35,046 nt of DNA, from the NCBI RefSeq assembly GCF_900547205.1, contig NZ_URFY01000046.1, positions 1 through 35,046 on the forward strand, written 5' to 3'. A program made the position numbers and the translations under genes. The notes beneath the pieces are model-generated. The model searched no databases and was not told the DNA's origin. It worked only from the letters and a program-made list of their open reading frames with translations. Of this stretch, positions 33,501 through 35,046 are shown one piece after another (the stretch's first letter is position 1; each line of letters starts with the position of its first letter). Source of the stretch: an uncultured Bacteroides sp. Lineage in GTDB: Bacteria > Bacteroidota > Bacteroidia > Bacteroidales > Bacteroidaceae.

Positions 33501-33983
33501 GCACAATGGAAAAACTGGGACGTTAATGTGTTCTTCCAAGGTGTAAGCCATACTAGCTTCTTCTTAGGAGGTTCGTCTATCACTTCGCCTTTCAGTTCAG
33601 GTAATATGGAACGTTCAGCCATCAACAAAGATGTTTATGGTAAAGTGTGGATGAGTACAAATACAGATGAACAGAATGCGAATGTTATTTATCCCCGCTT
33701 AAGTAGAAGTGGAGGAGAAGGTTCTTCAAACAATAGTAAGACTTCCACATGGTGGATGCGTGACGGTAGTTTCATGAGATTGAAAAACTTCGAATTAGGT
33801 TATACCATGCCGAAAGCGATGATGAGCAAAACCTTTATCAAGTCACTCCGTTTCTATGTTTCAGGAAGCAATCTGCTTACATTCAGCAACTTTAAGCTTT
33901 GGGATCCGGAAAAAGGAAACTCCGACGGTTCGGGTTATCCATTAAACAGAGTCTTTACAATAGGCTTCAATGCTAATTTTTAA
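30591..33983 (+). CDS. SusC/RagA TonB-dependent transporter with STN domain (SusC2)
   Basis: This 1130-residue protein has a signal peptide (LGAQG near residue 32) and an STN domain (about 33-110, KISIKGQSISITQAIKQIEK). A carboxypeptidase-like domain (about 118-200, RTITGTVTASDNQEPIIGASVWL), a plug (about 205-325, SASAVYGVRGANGVILITTKK) and a beta-barrel ending in F follow. The signalling N-terminus is close to SusC1 while plug and barrel are more divergent, so it probably imports a different substrate. It should signal through FecR2, whose gene is now split, so expression is probably low in this orientation. susD2 starts 20 nt downstream. The substrate is unknown, as its enzymes lie beyond the window. 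Confidence 0.95.
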   Translation: MRKVEHFQRQRYLKYVVLALLFYPLSVLGAQGKISIKGQSISITQAIKQIEKSSNYTFFYNAADLKNTKNKSINCEGSIETVLKEVFEGSGISYIIKDNEVILKVEKTNAQQQTKKRTITGTVTASDNQEPIIGASVWLKNSSVGAITDIDGKYSIHIEGIGGALEFSYMGYKKKEVAIGDQKVINIVLDPDTEVLDEVVVVGYGSQKKASVIGAISTLDVGQLKVPGSSISSVLAGQLAGVVSMSRSGEPGKNSAADFYIRGVSSFKGTSTPLVLVDGIERELDLVDTEDIASFSILKDASASAVYGVRGANGVILITTKKGKSGKPAINVRTEFGFTSPTKKPQMAGSAEWAEMYNEAYQTKYYSDDVIRKYRDGSDSDIYPNVDWFDALFNDMAANQRVNLSINGGGDIVKYYVSGSFYNESSIYKTAGNIYGYDSSIRYNKFNFRANVDINVTPSTLLNVNLANIYEKSFGPGFGDNDNDIWGYTFATSPNAFPVEYSDGKLSGPSTDSGYNPWNMLVHSGYREQFWNSSQSLIGITQDFEKIWEPLKGLTANVKFSWDAWNTTLQRRAKIETFYHAHGRAEDGSLIYDDNNKDGIWDPVHTGSSQLGFNIGRKGTMTTYLEGSLNYNRLFADKHRVGALLLYNQKIKTNTQAGDGNAALPFKNQGLAGRVTYAFKDTYFVEGNIGYNGSENFARGHRFGFFPAAAIGWMASSEKWFEPATKVIDLLKFKASYGKVGNDDIGGQRRWVYESTIVDSDSFKYGKDGSQGGSGIRVGEVENLTASWEEALKLNIGIEMSLFNKLKIQGDYFREERTGIFLQRQSLPAMVGLSTIPYVNVGETLNQGFDGTVEYSQQIGQVFVTARGNFTYTRNELINNDQPDYQYKYQNRIGKPFGSNGALQPFGLVALGLFQSQEEIDNSPEQTFGEYRVGDIKYQDLNGDGKVDELDMRAIGYTNLPEIIYGFGATAQWKNWDVNVFFQGVSHTSFFLGGSSITSPFSSGNMERSAINKDVYGKVWMSTNTDEQNANVIYPRLSRSGGEGSSNNSKTSTWWMRDGSFMRLKNFELGYTMPKAMMSKTFIKSLRFYVSGSNLLTFSNFKLWDPEKGNSDGSGYPLNRVFTIGFNANF

Positions 33984-34003
33984 TCTAATAACAAGAAACT
34001 ATT

Positions 34004-35046
34004 ATGAAAATATATTTCCAAACATCACTCTGGATAGTGTGCATCGCACTAAGCTCCATGCTATTCTCTTCGTGTGAGGATTTCCTTGACAGGCAAGAAG
34101 ATGAAAAATTGACTTTCGAAAAAATATGGGAATCCAGAAATACAACTAGGCAATACTGGTATAATACAATGTCATACCTGCCTAAATTTAACAGTACTTT
34201 TGTTGGCGACAATGATCCGTATCTAGGAGCGTCTGATGAATGTTCAATTGCTTATGACCGAGGTTATCGTTATATCAATTTCGGATCATGGAATCCCTCG
34301 ACCATACCTTATGGCGATAAGACTGAATCATACTATAAAGGCATCCGCGAATGTAACATCTTCATGCAAAATGTGGATAGATGTTCGGACCCGCTGGTGA
34401 CAAAAGCCCAACTAGCACAGTGGAAGATACAAACCCGCTTTGCACGCGCATACTATTATTTCCTGATGATGTTGGATTATGGTCCTGTGTATCTGGTAGG
34501 GGATGAGTTGATTGATTTTACTGGAAGTGTCGAATCTTTCTATCGTCCTCGCAACACATGGGAAGAATGTGTGAACTATGTAGTAAGTGAAATGACTGCT
34601 TGTGCTGAAGATAATGCTATGACAGACGGATGGGTGAATGATAGTGACATGGGATTGGCAACCAAAGGTACTTGTCAGGCAGTGATAGCTCGTCTGCTTT
34701 TGTACTCTGCACGCGACTTGTTCAATGGCAACAAACTATATAAGGATGTGAAGAATCCTGTTACCAATGATTTCCCCGAACTGTCTGGTGTCAACCTGTT
34801 CCCGCAGGAATACAATGCAAACAAATGGCTGGAAGCTGCCAAAGCTGCTAAGAAATTGATTGATAATCCTATTTATGAACTGTATCGTTCGAAGAGTAAT
34901 GATCCGTATGAAAACTACTACGGCATTACGCATGAGACATGGAACTCTGAACTTATATGGACTGACGGCTATTGGGGGTTGTATTCTTGGGGATGTAATA
35001 CCGTGCCGACTTCGATTGGTGGTACAGCTTACGGTTCTGTAGGACC
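34004..35046 (+). CDS. SusD/RagB family lipoprotein (SusD2), cut by the window end
   Basis: The frame starts at ATG 34004, 20 nt after susC2, and stays open for 347 codons to the last base. It has a lipoprotein signal peptide (lipobox MLFSSC). CEDFLDRQEDEKLTFEKIW follows, the usual SusD N-terminal segment, and further on come TRFARAYYYFLMMLDYGPVYLV and ATKGTCQAVIARLLLYSARDLFNG, also standard SusD sequence. It pairs with SusC2 as the glycan-binding lid in the outer membrane. About two fifths of a typical SusD is missing to the right. Confidence 0.93.
   Translation, partial: MKIYFQTSLWIVCIALSSMLFSSCEDFLDRQEDEKLTFEKIWESRNTTRQYWYNTMSYLPKFNSTFVGDNDPYLGASDECSIAYDRGYRYINFGSWNPSTIPYGDKTESYYKGIRECNIFMQNVDRCSDPLVTKAQLAQWKIQTRFARAYYYFLMMLDYGPVYLVGDELIDFTGSVESFYRPRNTWEECVNYVVSEMTACAEDNAMTDGWVNDSDMGLATKGTCQAVIARLLLYSARDLFNGNKLYKDVKNPVTNDFPELSGVNLFPQEYNANKWLEAAKAAKKLIDNPIYELYRSKSNDPYENYYGITHETWNSELIWTDGYWGLYSWGCNTVPTSIGGTAYGSVG

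Overview
The window looks like a chromosomal segment of a gut Bacteroides, close to B. thetaiotaomicron. It has three SusC/SusD/FecR/ECF-sigma components typical of the phylum, a hybrid two-component regulator (HTCS), perfect TAnnTTTG -7 promoter elements, almost no Shine-Dalgarno sites, and Bacteroides-specific DUF families.

Layout. Positions 297-2327 (minus) hold a DUF3575/DUF3868 outer-membrane-associated gene pair ending in a clear terminator. Positions 2821-3456 (plus) hold an unrecognised lipoprotein gene with a long leader and an unusually strong Shine-Dalgarno. Positions 3735-7895 encode an HTCS whose phosphoacceptor histidine is replaced by glutamine. Positions 7938-10315 carry truA, an EamA transporter and a DUF3256 gene, probably one operon. 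Positions 10338-27921 (minus) are one large polysaccharide utilization locus (PUL). In transcription order it encodes FecR anti-sigma 1, SusC1, SusD1, a DUF1735/discoidin lipoprotein, an M60-like mucin peptidase, a GH109 alpha-N-acetylgalactosaminidase, a YitT membrane protein, a GH2 beta-galactosidase and a NahK-like N-acetylhexosamine 1-kinase. From memory this matches the B. thetaiotaomicron BT4240-BT4250 mucin O-glycan locus. The parts fit one pathway: surface recognition and cleavage of O-glycoprotein, removal of Gal and GalNAc, and GalNAc phosphorylation for catabolism. An ECF sigma gene (28266-28811, plus) follows. To its right lies a second outward-facing arm: a split FecR2, SusC2 and the start of SusD2, cut by the window end.

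Main discovery. The second anti-sigma gene is cut in two by a DNA inversion. Its 5' part and conserved promoter region lie on the minus strand (29392-29721), and its 3' part lies on the plus strand (29846-30550). An 18-nt inverted repeat with one mismatch sits exactly at the two breakpoints (29400-29417 and 29817-29834). Flipping the segment would join codon 74 in frame to the rest and restore a 313-residue FecR, against 311 for the intact paralogue. The intact FecR1 carries the same kind of site at the same codon (V72). A perfect inverted partner lies 0.4 kb upstream (27695-27710 and 28117-28132), so it is probably a second switch, now in the ON orientation. Both site pairs have the form GTTCT-N3-AGAAC, with different cores (AGC and TGT), so each pair should recombine only with itself. 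The sigma gene, with its own housekeeping-type promoter outside the switches, sits between the two cassettes. The model is one sigma factor with two independently phase-variable anti-sigma/SusCD arms; here the left arm is ON and the right arm OFF. The recombinase is not in the window.

The region between sigma and FecR2 also contains three 22-bp-spaced repeats and a promoter-plus-terminator unit that could be a small RNA or encode a 23-residue peptide.
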